Shown here one piece after another: positions 15,979-26,798 of a stretch of 64,000 bases of DNA. The first letter of the stretch is position 1; the number at the start of each line of letters is the position of its first letter. The notes beneath the pieces were generated by a model. It had not been told where the DNA came from. It saw nothing but the letters and a program-made list of their open reading frames with translations, and made no database searches. Location of the stretch: the NCBI GenBank assembly GCA_002084435.1, contig NBLG01000004.1:38604-102603 (forward strand), in the 5' to 3' direction. Both the position numbers and the translations under genes were made by a program. Source of the stretch: Tenericutes bacterium 4572_104. Its GTDB lineage: Bacteria; Bacillota_I; Bacilli_A; Izemoplasmatales; UBA5603.

Positions 15979-18155
15979 CAACTTATCCTTTCAATTGAAT
16001 AAACGCCTTTTATTTTTTGAATATTAATGATTACTTGATCAAGTTCTAAAAGAGATCCAATTGAGATTTTCATTTTAATAATTCCTTCTTTTAAATTATT
16101 AGAATGAGCAGTTACTTTATCAATTTTAGCTTTTGAATTAGTTGCGGCATGAACAATCTCAGCTAAAATATTATCTCTGTTTAAGACAAGTATCTTTAAA
16201 TTAGAAACATATCTAACATTTATATCATTACCCCAACTAACATTAATTAAACGCTCTTTTTCAAAACTTTCAACATTCTTACAATTTTTACGATGGACTA
16301 TAATACCACTGTTTCTACTAACATATCCAATTATTTCATCTCCTAAAATAGGATTACAACAATTAGCTAAGCGAACAGATGGTTTATCTAGTCCTTCAAC
16401 TATAATATTGATATCAGAGTGAATATATTTCTTCTTAGCTGGTTCTAGTTTATTAATTTTTTCGATTAAATCTTCGTCTGTCATTTCCGGCTTGTTTATC
16501 AATAAATTACAAGCCCCGATAGCTGAAACAACATTTTTACCTATTTCATAATACAAATCTTCTACCGTAGTAATTCCTCGATTTGTAAAATGTTTTTTAA
16601 CTAATTTATCAGTTAATATAATCTCTTCTTTTTTTAAATCTATTTCTCGATGTAATTCTTCTTTGCCTTTTTCAATTAAAAATTCTCTTCTTTGTTTATT
16701 CAAGAAATTTTTTATCTTACTTCTAGCATTTGAAGTCTTAGCTATCTTCAACCAGTTATCATTTGGACCCACTGAATTTTGCGAAGTTTTTATCTCAACT
16801 AAATCACCAGTTTTAAGAACATAGTCTAAAGGTCTAATCTTACCGTTAACTATAGCACCTACTGTTTTTTCTCCAACCTTCGTGTGAATTCTAAAGGCAA
16901 AGTCTAATGGAGTAGCACCTTGGGAAAGGTCTATAATATCACCTTTTGGAGTGAATACATATACATTTGCGTTTAAAATATCATCAGTAAATATATTTAA
17001 TATTTCTTCATCTGAATCTGATTCTTCCGTGTATTTAATAAGTTCAGAATACCAGCGAAGCTTAGAAGAAACAATGCTTTCAATATTTTTCCTGCTAGAA
17101 GCTCCAGGAATGTTTTCTTTATAAGCCCAATGTGCAGCTACACCTTTTTCAGCAATTTCATCCATTTCATGAGTTCTAATTTGAATTTCAAATATTTTAC
17201 CGCGGTTAACTACAGTCGTATGAAGTGATTGATACATATTAGGTTTTGGCATAGCTATATAATCTTTAAATCTTCCAGGCAGTGGAATAAATCTTGAATG
17301 AACAATTCCAATTGCTCGATAACAATCACTGATTGTATTTACTATGATTCTTAATGCCAATAAATCATTAATTTCTTCAAAATCAACATGCTTATTCTTC
17401 ATTTTATAGTAAACAGAATGTATGTTTTTGATTCTACCCTTAACTTCAAATTCAAAATGTTCTTCTGTTAAAAGCTTGGTTAAATCTTTTTCCATATTTA
17501 AAACATCAGCTTCACGATTATCTTTTTTATCATTTAAAAGTTTAGATATTTTTCTATATTCTACAGGATATAGATATTTAAAAGATAAGTCTTCGAGTTC
17601 AGCTTTTAAGCGATACATTCCAAGTCGATGAGCAATAGGCGCAAAAATGTCTAAAGTTTCTCTTGAAATTCTAGTTTGCCGTGCATCATCTAAAAAATTA
17701 AGTGTTCGCATATTATTTAAACGATCAGCTAATTTAACAAAGATTACCCGTATATCTTTTGCCATAGCTAAAACCATTTTTTGATGGTTTCTTACTTGTT
17801 GGGTTTCTTTTGACCCCTTATAGTGTAATAAATCTAATTTAGTAACTCCTTCAACTATATCGGCTACTTCTTCTCCAAAAGCCTTATTTATTTCATCATA
17901 GGTCGTATCTGTATCTTCTAAGACATCATGCAACAATCCCGCAGCGATAGTAAAAGCATCAACCCTATAATTACAAAGAGTAATCGCTACAGCTACAGGG
18001 TGAACTATATATGGTTCCCCTGATTTTCTAACTTGTCCATCATGTTTCTCATAAGCAAAGTCAAAAGCACGTCTGATAAATTTCAGATGTTTAGGTTTAG
18101 AAAGATATTTAGTTACTGCTTCATACAATGGTTGATAAATATCTTCTTTTTTCAA
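15978..18155 (-). CDS. rel: Bifunctional (p)ppGpp synthetase/hydrolase Rel
   Basis: Makes and degrades the alarmone (p)ppGpp in response to uncharged tRNA. 725 residues: HD hydrolase domain (SGEPYIVHPVAVA, HDVLEDT), synthetase domain (KPNMYQSLHTTV), TGS domain (VYVFTPKGDIIDLSQGATP), the conserved CCNPI zinc-finger part and a C-terminal ACT domain. TTG start five bases after GGAGG. Both catalytic halves look intact. Lies between apt and dtd as in many Firmicutes. Confidence 0.96.
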   Translation of the reverse strand: MKKEDIYQPLYEAVTKYLSKPKHLKFIRRAFDFAYEKHDGQVRKSGEPYIVHPVAVAITLCNYRVDAFTIAAGLLHDVLEDTDTTYDEINKAFGEEVADIVEGVTKLDLLHYKGSKETQQVRNHQKMVLAMAKDIRVIFVKLADRLNNMRTLNFLDDARQTRISRETLDIFAPIAHRLGMYRLKAELEDLSFKYLYPVEYRKISKLLNDKKDNREADVLNMEKDLTKLLTEEHFEFEVKGRIKNIHSVYYKMKNKHVDFEEINDLLALRIIVNTISDCYRAIGIVHSRFIPLPGRFKDYIAMPKPNMYQSLHTTVVNRGKIFEIQIRTHEMDEIAEKGVAAHWAYKENIPGASSRKNIESIVSSKLRWYSELIKYTEESDSDEEILNIFTDDILNANVYVFTPKGDIIDLSQGATPLDFAFRIHTKVGEKTVGAIVNGKIRPLDYVLKTGDLVEIKTSQNSVGPNDNWLKIAKTSNARSKIKNFLNKQRREFLIEKGKEELHREIDLKKEEIILTDKLVKKHFTNRGITTVEDLYYEIGKNVVSAIGACNLLINKPEMTDEDLIEKINKLEPAKKKYIHSDINIIVEGLDKPSVRLANCCNPILGDEIIGYVSRNSGIIVHRKNCKNVESFEKERLINVSWGNDINVRYVSNLKILVLNRDNILAEIVHAATNSKAKIDKVTAHSNNLKEGIIKMKISIGSLLELDQVIINIQKIKGVYSIERIS

Positions 18156-18164
18156 TGCGACCTC

Positions 18165-18677
18165 CTAATATTTTATTAACGCTTTAATTGGATAATTTTT
18201 AATCTTTTGTCTTCCAGACAATTCAGTTAATTCAATTATAAATCCAAGTCCTACAACTGTTCCTCCTGCTTCTTCAACTAATTTAACAGTAGCTTCAACT
18301 GTACCTCCTGTTGCGAGCAGGTCATCCATAATAATAACATTATCTCCAGGTTTAATTGCATCTTTATGCATACAAAGTGTATTGGTGCCATATTCTAATT
18401 GATAATTATATGTTAAAACTTCTCTTGGAAGTTTCCCTGGTTTTCTAACAGGCACGAACCCTATTCCAAGTTTAGTAGCTACAGGCGCTCCAATTATAAA
18501 TCCTCTAGCATCTGGCCCTACTACTTTATCCGCTTTCTTTTCTTTAGCAAAACTAGCTAAATCATCAATTGCAGCTTGAAACACTTCTCCATTACCAATA
18601 AGTGGTGTAATATCCTTAAACTGAATTCCTTTTATAGGAAAATCAGGAACATTTGTAATATAATCAGCGTAATTCAT
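18165..18677 (-). CDS. apt: Adenine phosphoribosyltransferase
   Basis: Salvages adenine to AMP using PRPP. 170 residues with the PRPP-binding motif [13 protein letters not shown] and the N-terminal [15 protein letters not shown] plus DARGFI. Its start overlaps the recJ stop by one base (TAATG), with GAGGAAT upstream. Rel follows nine bases later. Confidence 0.96.
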   Translation of the reverse strand: MNYADYITNVPDFPIKGIQFKDITPLIGNGEVFQAAIDDLASFAKEKKADKVVGPDARGFIIGAPVATKLGIGFVPVRKPGKLPREVLTYNYQLEYGTNTLCMHKDAIKPGDNVIIMDDLLATGGTVEATVKLVEEAGGTVVGLGFIIELTELSGRQKIKNYPIKALIKY

Positions 18678-20779
18678 TATAATTCCTCCATTAAATTTTT
18701 AAAATATGTTTTGATATGTGAATAATAATCATAGTAGATTAAATCATGTATTTTTTTAATCTCTTCTAATGTAACATAAGTAGAAGAGTTTTGTAAATCG
18801 GTTTTTAAAACATTTTGCTTAATACTGAAATATTCTCTTGTTTTTTCGATAAAACCTAGCTCTTTAAAGATTTGAACAGAGTATTTTAACAAATATGGAT
18901 TGTATTCCATTCTCTTCAATAATAAATCTAGTTTAAATTCTTTAATATCCTTTAACATTTGATATATCTTGCCTAGTTCTCTTTTACTAGTAAATTTTTT
19001 AAAATCCAAATGTAATTTTTTCGGAGTAATGAGAATCGTTTGTTTTTGCGAATTTTCTTTAAGTAATTTTTTTAAATCTTTTTCCAAAAGAATTAAATCA
19101 TTAATTTCTATGTAATCATTGATAATCCATTTAATTTGTTTTTTACAGGAATCGCTATCACGTAAATTCAATATTTGAAAATCCTTGCATTCAATATCTT
19201 TAATCATTAATTGTATTTTTTTATTATTGCGATAATTATTTATAACGAGTCCCGCAACTACATCAATTCTATCTCCGCGCTCCAATGAATAAAAGTATTC
19301 TAAACTATTAAAATGCAAAGCATCAAATCTTTTTCCATGACATTCCAAAACCAATTTAGTATGTTTTCCTGATAAAATTTGTTTTTGAATTATGGTTAAA
19401 TCGCGAAAGAGAAAACTAGCTGTAAAAAAAGAACGATCTTGGATAAATTGAATTGTGTCTATATTAATTTGACAAAGATCTAGTTCCATATCAATCTTTA
19501 AAAGTGGAACTGTCTCTTTTCCGCCAATAGAATTAAGCCCTTCCCTTAAAGCTTCTATTTTTGATTCTTCAATCTGTAATCCAGCAGCTTGAGAATGACC
19601 TCCATATCTTAACAATTTATCTCTATTTTTATGTAATAATTCAAGAATATTTTCATTGCCAAATGACCTCATAGATCCTTTACCAATTCCATTAGAATCA
19701 ATGGTAATAATTAGCGTTGATTTTTGGTATTTTTCAACTATTCTTTGCGCACAAATACCTATAACACCTTCATGTAATGTTGGACTAGCTATTACTATAA
19801 CCTTGTCATTAGGATTTAAAATAGATTCACATTGTTTAAATGATTCTTCAGTTAGTTTCTTCCTCGAAGCATGGTTTTTTTCAATTTTAATTATTAAATC
19901 ATTAGCTTCTTTATGGTCTTCAGTAATTAGAAGCTTAACCGCATCAATAGCTTTCCCTAAACGTCCGCTACTATTTATTTTAGGAGCTATTTTAAAAGAT
20001 ATAGCTGTAACATTAATTATATCTAAATTAGTAAATTCAAGCATTTTTTTAAGCCCGAGATTAGAAGTATTCTTTAATCTTTCAATTCCAAGATTAATCA
20101 TCGCTTGATTTTCATCCTCTAAGGGCATTAAATCAGAAATAGTTCCAATCATAGCTAAATCATAATATTCTTCAGCTTTTTCCCCAATTAATGCTTGCGC
20201 GAGTTTAAAGGCAACCATAACTCCAGCTATTTCTTTAAACGGATAACTTTCGCTTAAATATGTATGAATAGTTGCGTAAGCTTCAGGTAGCTTTTCACCT
20301 ATTTCATGATGATCAGTAATAATAGTATCTATATTCACTTCATTTAATCTATTTATCTCTTTATTACAATTAATACCATTATCTACCGTAATTACCAAAG
20401 ATACGCCCATCTTAATAATTGATTCAACCGCTCTCATATTAAGGCCATATCCATCAATAAAGCGGTTAGGTAAGTCAAATACTATATCACTGCCCATCTG
20501 TTTTAAAGCTCGATATAACAAGGATATAGAACAGATTCCATCGCAATCATAATCACCAAAAATCATGATTTTTTCTTTGTTTTTTACAGCTCTTAAAATT
20601 CTATCTTTAGCTTTTTGCATATCATGCAATAAAAATGGATCATGTAATGAATCTTTACCCATTGAAAAGAAAGAATCATAATCATCAATCTTTCTATTTT
20701 TCAATAGGGTTAAAAAGATTTCATTGTTAGGTACTATTCCATCTACTTCAGTCTGCCATTTGTATTTACTCTTTAACAA
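18677..20779 (-). CDS. recJ: Single-stranded-DNA exonuclease RecJ
   Basis: 5'-3' single-strand exonuclease of recombination and repair. 700 residues with the DHH motifs [10 protein letters not shown] and TDHHEIG, the DHHA1 glycine motif [10 protein letters not shown], an OB-fold region and a C-terminal helical extension seen in Firmicutes RecJ. Starts at TTG. Followed directly by apt with a one-base overlap. Confidence 0.93.
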   Translation of the reverse strand: MLKSKYKWQTEVDGIVPNNEIFLTLLKNRKIDDYDSFFSMGKDSLHDPFLLHDMQKAKDRILRAVKNKEKIMIFGDYDCDGICSISLLYRALKQMGSDIVFDLPNRFIDGYGLNMRAVESIIKMGVSLVITVDNGINCNKEINRLNEVNIDTIITDHHEIGEKLPEAYATIHTYLSESYPFKEIAGVMVAFKLAQALIGEKAEEYYDLAMIGTISDLMPLEDENQAMINLGIERLKNTSNLGLKKMLEFTNLDIINVTAISFKIAPKINSSGRLGKAIDAVKLLITEDHKEANDLIIKIEKNHASRKKLTEESFKQCESILNPNDKVIVIASPTLHEGVIGICAQRIVEKYQKSTLIITIDSNGIGKGSMRSFGNENILELLHKNRDKLLRYGGHSQAAGLQIEESKIEALREGLNSIGGKETVPLLKIDMELDLCQINIDTIQFIQDRSFFTASFLFRDLTIIQKQILSGKHTKLVLECHGKRFDALHFNSLEYFYSLERGDRIDVVAGLVINNYRNNKKIQLMIKDIECKDFQILNLRDSDSCKKQIKWIINDYIEINDLILLEKDLKKLLKENSQKQTILITPKKLHLDFKKFTSKRELGKIYQMLKDIKEFKLDLLLKRMEYNPYLLKYSVQIFKELGFIEKTREYFSIKQNVLKTDLQNSSTYVTLEEIKKIHDLIYYDYYSHIKTYFKNLMEEL

Positions 20780-20797
20780 ATTTAATCACTCTTTCTA

Positions 20798-21619
20798 TTA
20801 AAACTTTAAGCTTATATCTAATGATTTATAAGAGTGTGTTAATCCACCAACAGAAATAAAATCTACTCCTGTTTTCGCAACTGATTTTACCCTTTTTAAA
20901 GTCATATTACCACTGGCTTCTAAAAGTTTTTTTCCATTATTTAATTTAACGCATTCTTCCATCATTTCATTTGACATATTGTCTAGCATAATAATATCTG
21001 CTTTTGATTCTTTAGCTTCTAAAAACATAGCTATATTTTCAACTTCTACCTCTATTTTAATGGATTCATCAATATGGCTTTTTACAATATTGACTGCGTC
21101 TTTTAAAGAAGAAGCTGCCTTTAAATGGTTGTCTTTTAACATAACCATATCGCTTAAATTCATTCTGTGGTTAGTTCCACCACCATCTCTTACTGCCTGT
21201 TTTTCTAATATTCTAAGTGTTGGAGTAGTTTTTCTTGTGTCTAAAATTTTAGTTTTGTATGGTTTAACCTCTCGAACAAATTTATTAGTCATAGTAGCTA
21301 TTCCTGACATTCTCTGTAAAAAATTAAGTCCTACGCGTTCAGCCATTAAAATAGACTTAGTTTTACCTCTAACACTGGCTAAAATATCACCTTTTTTAAC
21401 TGATTCTCCATTTTGTTTAAATAGTTTAAACTCTATATTAGAATCAACCATTAAAAAGGTTTCTTTACACACATCTATCCCTGAAATCACACCTGTTTCT
21501 TTCGCAATGAAATTACCAAAAGATATCTCTTCATTAAAGAGATAAAAACTTGATAAATCTTTATCGGGAATATCTTCTTTTAGAGCTCTCTTTATTATAT
21601 TTCTTATTTCTTCATTCAT
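20798..21619 (-). CDS. nadC: Nicotinate-nucleotide pyrophosphorylase (quinolinate phosphoribosyltransferase)
   Basis: Converts quinolinate and PRPP to nicotinate mononucleotide in NAD synthesis. 273 residues from ATG 21619, which has AGGTG six bases upstream; a GTG in the same frame at 21628 is part of that ribosome site. Motifs: TRKTTPTLR, EVEVEN, IMLDNMS, SVGGLTHS. No nadA or nadB is visible, so quinolinate must come from elsewhere or from the medium. Overlaps the Fic-like gene's stop. Confidence 0.92.
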   Translation of the reverse strand: MNEEIRNIIKRALKEDIPDKDLSSFYLFNEEISFGNFIAKETGVISGIDVCKETFLMVDSNIEFKLFKQNGESVKKGDILASVRGKTKSILMAERVGLNFLQRMSGIATMTNKFVREVKPYKTKILDTRKTTPTLRILEKQAVRDGGGTNHRMNLSDMVMLKDNHLKAASSLKDAVNIVKSHIDESIKIEVEVENIAMFLEAKESKADIIMLDNMSNEMMEECVKLNNGKKLLEASGNMTLKRVKSVAKTGVDFISVGGLTHSYKSLDISLKF

Positions 21620-22709
21620 CTTCTTCACCTAAATTAAAGCGCAGTTGTTCTTGAAAATTAATTTTCTTTGGATTTTTAATCAATTTAATCCATTTTGCAC
21701 TTCTACCTTTTCCTAATGGTCTAATCTTATTTTCTTCTTGAAGTCTTTTAAGGGTTCTGTTTATAGTTGAATCAGAAATTAATGGATGTCTTTCACGGAT
21801 TTCTTCTTTAGCAAAAACTTCTCCTAATTTCATAATGGTATTTTCGACATAATCTGATTTAGATATCTCAAGACCTAATTCATATTCATAATCTCTAGCT
21901 TTATCACTTAAATTATTATAGAGTTCTGTGTATATTTTTATTAGATATCTCACTAAAGGCATTACTTCAGCTAAGCCATCTTGCCATTGAAACTTAGATT
22001 TACTAATAGCTTCAAATAAGTCATCTTTATAAAACCTTACCTTTGAAAAAAAGGAAACATAATTAGATACAATAAAACCTTCTTGTATTAAAACTATATA
22101 TAAAATTATAATAGCTATCATTTCGTTTTTTTCACCTGTATAAATTTTCATATTTAAAAAATCAACTGTGAAATTAACGGATAGAATTAAAGATTCATAT
22201 ATCTTTTCTTTCTTTAATTGATTATATTTTTCGATTAACTCCTCAAGTTTCTCTCTCATAGAGCTATGTTCTTTTGAAATTAATGAATGAGTTGAATTTT
22301 TAATTCTCCTATACTGTACTTTTGAAGAAAACGATGTATTTTTATAAATTAGTCCAACTAAATCATTGATTTCAACTACTGTTAATGAAAAAGGTTCTAT
22401 GTTTTTTTTCTTCACCTGTCTAAAAATATATATTAAATTTTTATAAATCTGTTCCGGGTTGTTCTTAGGTACAGTTGAATCCAATAATAAAGTTCTAAGT
22501 CTTGATTCGCCTATTTTTAAATCTTGAAAAAACAATTTAAAAAAAGCATATGCATCTTGATCAGCTACATTTTTTGAAATGAATTGGTAATTTGTTTCAA
22601 ATAGTTTTTCGTAATAATCATTTTTACCCATCTGGTAATATAGCCTAGTACTCTTTAAAAAAACATCATTTGGAATTGGTTTTGGTCTCAAATTTGCAAT
22701 ACAATTCAT
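21612..22709 (-). CDS. Degenerate Fic-like protein with C-terminal winged helix
   Basis: 365 residues. The layout resembles Fic proteins: an N-terminal helical region, a Fic-like helical core, and a C-terminal winged helix (about 290-350, ending HPLISDSTINRTLKRLQEENKIRPLG). The place of the Fic catalytic motif HPFxDGNGR (about 184-197) reads FLNMKIYTGEKNEM, so AMP-transfer is not expected. It may be a DNA-binding regulator. I use ATG 22709, behind AGGGTG; an earlier in-frame ATG at 22757 lies upstream of the promoter -10 box. It may regulate nadC, which it overlaps. Confidence 0.6.
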   Translation of the reverse strand: MNCIANLRPKPIPNDVFLKSTRLYYQMGKNDYYEKLFETNYQFISKNVADQDAYAFFKLFFQDLKIGESRLRTLLLDSTVPKNNPEQIYKNLIYIFRQVKKKNIEPFSLTVVEINDLVGLIYKNTSFSSKVQYRRIKNSTHSLISKEHSSMREKLEELIEKYNQLKKEKIYESLILSVNFTVDFLNMKIYTGEKNEMIAIIILYIVLIQEGFIVSNYVSFFSKVRFYKDDLFEAISKSKFQWQDGLAEVMPLVRYLIKIYTELYNNLSDKARDYEYELGLEISKSDYVENTIMKLGEVFAKEEIRERHPLISDSTINRTLKRLQEENKIRPLGKGRSAKWIKLIKNPKKINFQEQLRFNLGEEDE

Positions 22710-22737
22710 AAAATCACCCTTAAATATTCTTACTAAC

Positions 22738-22743
22738 ATTATA
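22738..22743 (-). promoter_or_regulatory. -10 box for the Fic-like gene and nadC
   Basis: Perfect TATAAT on the minus strand 28 bases upstream of ATG 22709; the -35 region is weak. Its position rules out the longer start for the Fic-like gene. Confidence 0.55.
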
Positions 22744-22800
22744 CAAGGTTTTTCCATAAAAATATAGTCATTTGTTAATAAATGATTATATTTATAAAAG

Positions 22801-22824
22801 AAAAAAGACGAAATTAATCGCCTT
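22801..22824 (-). terminator. Terminator after the lipoprotein gene
   Basis: On the minus strand AAGGCGA pairs with TCGTCTT (one G-T pair) and TTTTTT follows; it overlaps the last codons of the lipoprotein gene. Confidence 0.65.
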
Positions 22825-24097
22825 AATCAATATCAAGATTATCGATTATTAATGTATAAAAATTTTCATCCCAATTTAAATAATCTCTATAAAAAGTTTC
22901 ATCTGTAATATCTTGTGAAGTTAATATAGTAATATCATTATCTATTTCTATTAAATCAATATTCATAGGGTTATAAATATAGATATCGCTGCTAGAATAA
23001 TCTGAATAATCTCCGCCAACAAATGCATCTTTTTGAACTTCTTTTGTAAAATCAGCTGTGTCAAGACTGTTAATTATGACAACATTTGAATTGATTTTAG
23101 CTTCGAAATTCTCGCCAACAAAGCCTCCTACAATACAAGAATTCTCATCTTCTTTTGTGCCTGTTAAAACAATGTCTGCATTAGAAAAATTATTTTTTAA
23201 TTCACTAGCTTGATTAAATCCTATAAAGCCACCAATAAATATATTTGATTTTGAATTTGAAATATTTAATGTACTTATAGAAATATTATTTTCAATAAAT
23301 ATATCAGTATCTGGAAACTCACCGTTACCGTTATCTATAAGAATTCCACCGTAATTGTGTCCTATAAGTCCACCGACATAAACTAAAGCTTGATCTCCTA
23401 AGGCTTCAACTGTTACATTAGTATTAGCTATGTTTCCATCAATTGTGGAATTATAAGATTTTCCAATCATTCCCCCAATAAAGGCAATTGCAGCTGAACT
23501 AACATTAATCGAACCTGAAGCTTTATTAGAACTAACTAGATTAGGGGAAAAATCATCTAATTTATCAGATATAACTCCACTTGACATTCCAGCTAAAAGT
23601 CCTGCATAAGTATTTGAATCAGTGTTTAAAACTTGAATACTTCCATCGACTTCATTGTTTATTAAGTCTCCTTTATTAATTCCCGCAATAGCTCCTGCAT
23701 AAGTTATAAAGTCAGAACTATAATCAATACTTACACCTTGTAAAGTTAAGTTTTTAACTTCTCCTGTTACATAGGCAAATAAGCCATTTAAATATGAATT
23801 CTTATCACTTATTGTTAAATTAGATATCGTATACCCATTTCCATCAAATATCCCCATAAATGGTTCATTATAACTACCTATTGGTTCCCATTCAATTCCA
23901 GTTAAATCGATGTTATTTATTAAACGATAAGATTTATTTAATTCTATATTCATTAATTCATCAGCGTTAGATATATCTATAAGATTTTCCGTATCTACAG
24001 TTGTGGTTTCTTGAGTTGTATTAGTGGTAGAATAATCACAGCCAGCTAATACAAAAACAAAGATAATCACAAACAATAGGGACATTACTTTTTTCAT
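22823..24097 (-). CDS. Surface lipoprotein with GLUG-type repeats
   Basis: 424 residues. The signal peptide ends in the lipobox LAGC (Cys19), followed by a Thr-rich linker. The body contains at least six repeats resembling GLUG motifs: AGAIAGINKGDL, AGLLAGMSSG, GGMIGKSYN, GGLIGHNYGG, GGFIGFNQAS, GGFVGENFEA, about 35-50 residues apart, which should form a right-handed beta-solenoid. Such proteins sit on the cell surface; the ligand is unknown. A monocistronic gene with its own terminator. Its lipobox needs signal peptidase II, yet lspA in this window is broken. Confidence 0.75.
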   Translation of the reverse strand: MKKVMSLLFVIIFVFVLAGCDYSTTNTTQETTTVDTENLIDISNADELMNIELNKSYRLINNIDLTGIEWEPIGSYNEPFMGIFDGNGYTISNLTISDKNSYLNGLFAYVTGEVKNLTLQGVSIDYSSDFITYAGAIAGINKGDLINNEVDGSIQVLNTDSNTYAGLLAGMSSGVISDKLDDFSPNLVSSNKASGSINVSSAAIAFIGGMIGKSYNSTIDGNIANTNVTVEALGDQALVYVGGLIGHNYGGILIDNGNGEFPDTDIFIENNISISTLNISNSKSNIFIGGFIGFNQASELKNNFSNADIVLTGTKEDENSCIVGGFVGENFEAKINSNVVIINSLDTADFTKEVQKDAFVGGDYSDYSSSDIYIYNPMNIDLIEIDNDITILTSQDITDETFYRDYLNWDENFYTLIIDNLDID

Positions 24098-24149
24098 ATT
24101 ATCAACTCCAGGTCTAAAATATTAACATATTTCAATGTGGTTTTTGTGT

Positions 24150-26798
24150 TTAAAACAATGTTTGTTGGACAATTTGATCATCTAATTCATCATCCTCTTC
24201 ATCTTGTTTTACTTCTTCTTCTGAATTGTCTTCAAATTTCTTTGGTTCATTTCCAGAAATTATTTTTTCTAATTCATATAATACATCATCATTATCATTA
24301 GTCGTACCTTCAGAATTAGTTGAATCATCTAATTTTTCTAATATTTGAATAGCTTCTAAGTAGTTACTAATCTCACATAATAAGTTGTTTGGTTTATGAG
24401 ATTGCGGTATATAAGGTATTCCAAATGCAAAGCGATCTGGCTTTAAATCAATTCCCGGTATTACAACTTCGCTTTTATCAGATAAAATTCTAATAGTCAA
24501 TATTTCTTTCAATCTAAAAATATTTTCAGCGATAATAGCTTTAAAGCGATAAGGGTTACTTTTAACTGTTTTTAAGTAACGTTTTCCCTTAGCTGGTCTT
24601 CTAAAAGATTCTATGTTTTGCGTAAATTCTCTAATTAATCCTCCACGGTTTGTCAGGAATAAAACTTCATCTTTATTAATATGAGTTGTATATTTAGCAC
24701 CTATTAATACATCTTCTCTTAAGTTAATTCCCTTAACACCTCTAGCATTTAAAGACTGTACAGGAACATCTTCAATATCATATTTCAATACATATCCCTT
24801 TTCTGTAGCTAAAACAATGTCTCTATCAAAAGATTCACGTAAATCCACAGATACTAGATAATTAATCTTACTTGCATACATACATTTATATGATTTATTA
24901 ATTCTTGATTTTTCAAATTCAGATAAAGCAACCTGTTTTATCTGTCCTTCTTGATTAGCTAATAAAACATATTTATCTAAATCAAACTTAGGTACAACTA
25001 TAAAATCAATCACTCGTTCTTGACTCTCTAGCTTTACAAATGACCCGATATATTTACCTGTTTCTTTCCATTTTAAATCAGGTACCTTATAAGCAGGAAC
25101 AGTAAAATAATTTCCTAAATTAGTAAAAAACAATATTTGATCGCGAGTATTCAGTGCGCATTGTTTCAAAATCATATCTTTTTCTTTTAGACCTGTATCT
25201 CCTACCGTAGCTTGAAAGGATTTTAAGGAACTTCTCTTAAAATATCCATCTCTTGAAATAACAAACATAACTTCTTCGTTTTGAATTAATTCTTGTTCGT
25301 CTATTTCAACCTTTAAAATCTTAGATTTGATTTCTGTTTTTCTTGGGGATGGGTATAACTCTAATAATGTTTCTAATTCTTTAATTATAACTGATTCCAA
25401 TTCGGATTCATTTGTCAGAATTTTATTTAACTTATTAATCTTTTTAGTAAGTTCAGCTGCTTCTTTACGCATATCTTTAACATCAGTAGTAGAAAGTCGA
25501 TATAGTTGTAAAGAAACAATCGCATCAGCTTGTACTTCGCTAAAATTAAAGTGCTCCATTAAAGATTCTATAGCGTGTTTTTTTCCTAGGGATTTTCTTA
25601 TCAACGCAATTACTTCGTCTAGAACATTAACCATGTTTAAAAATCCAAGTACGATATGTTTCCTTTTTTCTGCGATTCTTAATTCGTAATTGGAGCGATT
25701 TCTAATTACTTCTTTTTGATGTTGAATAAATTCATCTAGAATTTCTAATAATGATAATTTTTTAGGGCTTCTTTGAGATATAGCCACAATATTATAATTA
25801 TAGGTTATTTTTAAATCAGTATTTTTAAATAGATAAGCTAATATAACATCAGATGAAATCTCTTTTTTCAAAATAATTACTATAGAAAGCCCGGTTCTAT
25901 CACTCATATCTTTTACTTCTACGATTCCATCTATTTTCTTTTGTAAGCGAATATCATCAATTTTACGCACTAAATCCGCTTTATTAACTTCATATGGAAT
26001 TTCTTCAATTATAAGTGAAGTATCTTTTACAATCACTTTACTTTTAACTACTATCTTTCCTTTTCCTGTCATAAAGGCTTTTTTGATTTCATCTTCTCCT
26101 TCAACAATTCCTCCAGTAGGGAAATCAGGACCTTTTATAAAAGCTAAAATATCATCAATATTTGAAGAAGGATGTTTTGTTCTATAAATTGTAGCTTGAA
26201 TAACTTCAGAAAAATTATGCGGCGGTATATTTGTCGCATAACCAGTAGCCATTCCTGTAGCTCCATTCACTAGTAAATTAGGAAATTTAGCAGGTAAAAC
26301 AACTGGTTCTAATTCTGCATCATCGAAATTGGGAACAAAGGTTACTGTTTTCTTATCTATATCCTTCAACAATGCTTCTGAATAAACCGAAAGACGAGCT
26401 TCGGTATAACGCATTGCAGCAGCTGGATCATTATCAATGGAACCATTATTTCCATGCATATCAATTAACAAATTATTTGTCTTCCAATATTGACTCATTC
26501 TAACCATTGCATCATATACTGATTGGTCTCCATGAGGATGGTATTTACCTATTACATCACCGACAATACGGGCTGACTTTTTAAAAGGTTTATTGGATCC
26601 CATACCTAAAACATGCATTGCATAAAGAATTCTTCTTTGAACTGGTTTTAATCCATCTCTAACATCAGGTAAAGCTCTATCTTGAATAATATATTTAGAA
26701 TATTTTCCAAATCTATCACTGATAATTTTCTCTAAATTCATTGGGATGATTTTTTCGTTTAAAAAATCATCTATTTTCTTTTTAGTAGATTTTTTCAT
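24150..26798 (-). CDS. parC: Topoisomerase IV subunit A
   Basis: Decatenates daughter chromosomes with ParE. 882 residues; active-site Tyr131 lies in [12 protein letters not shown], and the quinolone region reads [12 protein letters not shown]. The C-terminal domain has beta-pinwheel repeats and an acidic tail (from about 830). Its start overlaps parE by 17 bases, so the two subunits are co-translated. The long acidic tail is unusual but outside the core. Confidence 0.93.
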   Translation of the reverse strand: MKKSTKKKIDDFLNEKIIPMNLEKIISDRFGKYSKYIIQDRALPDVRDGLKPVQRRILYAMHVLGMGSNKPFKKSARIVGDVIGKYHPHGDQSVYDAMVRMSQYWKTNNLLIDMHGNNGSIDNDPAAAMRYTEARLSVYSEALLKDIDKKTVTFVPNFDDAELEPVVLPAKFPNLLVNGATGMATGYATNIPPHNFSEVIQATIYRTKHPSSNIDDILAFIKGPDFPTGGIVEGEDEIKKAFMTGKGKIVVKSKVIVKDTSLIIEEIPYEVNKADLVRKIDDIRLQKKIDGIVEVKDMSDRTGLSIVIILKKEISSDVILAYLFKNTDLKITYNYNIVAISQRSPKKLSLLEILDEFIQHQKEVIRNRSNYELRIAEKRKHIVLGFLNMVNVLDEVIALIRKSLGKKHAIESLMEHFNFSEVQADAIVSLQLYRLSTTDVKDMRKEAAELTKKINKLNKILTNESELESVIIKELETLLELYPSPRKTEIKSKILKVEIDEQELIQNEEVMFVISRDGYFKRSSLKSFQATVGDTGLKEKDMILKQCALNTRDQILFFTNLGNYFTVPAYKVPDLKWKETGKYIGSFVKLESQERVIDFIVVPKFDLDKYVLLANQEGQIKQVALSEFEKSRINKSYKCMYASKINYLVSVDLRESFDRDIVLATEKGYVLKYDIEDVPVQSLNARGVKGINLREDVLIGAKYTTHINKDEVLFLTNRGGLIREFTQNIESFRRPAKGKRYLKTVKSNPYRFKAIIAENIFRLKEILTIRILSDKSEVVIPGIDLKPDRFAFGIPYIPQSHKPNNLLCEISNYLEAIQILEKLDDSTNSEGTTNDNDDVLYELEKIISGNEPKKFEDNSEEEVKQDEEDDELDDQIVQQTLF

